Virus record (IMG/VR): IMGVR_UViG_3300042261_000837
Coordinates: 1-28,964 of that record
Strand: one strand, 5' to 3'
Source: a virus
DNA length: 28,964 bases
The notes under the pieces were generated by a model. That model was not told where the DNA came from, searched no databases, and was given only the letters and a program-made list of their open reading frames with translations. The position numbers and the translations under genes were made by a program. Shown in pieces: positions 28,885 to 28,964 of the stretch (positions are counted from its first letter, which is position 1; each line of letters begins with the position of its first letter).

Positions 28885-28964
28885 ATGTCTATCAAACAAC
28901 ACATGGGTAAAAGTTATGCATTTGATGCATTGGCGCAAGGAAAAGGTCTTTGGAAAGAAATTAC
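28885..28964 (+). CDS. Start of a further gene (tape measure or hub assembly by position)
   Basis: The ATG at 28885 lies 2 bases after the stop of the frameshift ORF and opens 26 codons to the window end ('MSIKQHMGKSYAFDALAQGK', 'GLWKEI'). GAAGAG lies about 11 bases upstream. Too short to identify. In phages with a G/GT-type chaperone pair the next gene is usually the tape measure protein, so that is the leading guess from position alone. Confidence 0.5.
   Translation, partial: MSIKQHMGKSYAFDALAQGKGLWKEI

Overview
The window is a block of virion genes from a T4-like contractile-tailed phage (myovirus). It covers the baseplate, tail tip, tail fibre and adhesin genes, plus a head-completion gene and the start of a tail-assembly gene set. 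The base composition is clearly AT-rich, genes are packed with gaps of 1-17 bases or short overlaps, and T4-type late promoter motifs (NATAAATA) are present. Several proteins (gp6, gp7, gp8, gp25, gp48, gp53, gp26 and a DUF4815-like protein) resemble the versions found in marine and freshwater T4-like phages of cyanobacteria and Pelagibacter-type bacteria more than coliphage T4. There is no host gene, tRNA or integrase, so the host cannot be read from this window.

Layout. From 26089 down to base 1 everything is on the minus strand and reads as one long late gene train: gp48-like tail tube cap, gp53-like wedge, gp27-like hub, gp5-like spike carrying a C-terminal M15 peptidase, a small conserved protein, a PAAR tip protein, an unrecognised 255-aa protein, gp25, gp6, a giant gp7 (1857 aa), gp8, a DUF4815-like 1721-aa structural protein, a 529-aa protein that looks like its detached C-terminal half, a 75-aa coiled-coil protein, a repeat-rich tail fibre, a glycine-rich/collagen-like adhesin and a protein cut by the window edge. 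From 26124 to the right end genes are on the plus strand: gp4-like head completion nuclease-fold protein, an unrecognised 193-aa protein, a tail tube/gp54-like protein, a gp26-like baseplate/tail assembly protein with an apparent programmed -1 frameshift into a short C-terminal extension, and the first 26 codons of another gene. The two trains diverge from a 34-base gap holding late-promoter motifs that face each other.

How it works together. The hub (gp27), spike (gp5) and PAAR protein form the central piercing device. gp6, gp7, gp8, gp25 and gp53 form the wedges around it. gp48 and the gp54-like protein cap the hub and start the tube. gp26 and its extension probably act as assembly factors. 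The DUF4815-like protein, its 529-aa partner, the fibre and the adhesin form the host-contacting periphery.

Most interesting points: (1) a tandem duplicated five-blade propeller-like array in gp7, one copy of which lies inside a split LamG-like domain and is itself interrupted by 'GSGY' repeats; (2) a T TTT TTC slippery site at the end of gp26; (3) a GSGY repeat module shared by four baseplate genes; (4) the separation of the DUF4815-like protein into two genes with an extra helical module; (5) the five-block glycine-rich adhesin; (6) the face-to-face late promoters at 26089-26123. No wholly unknown multi-gene system was seen.
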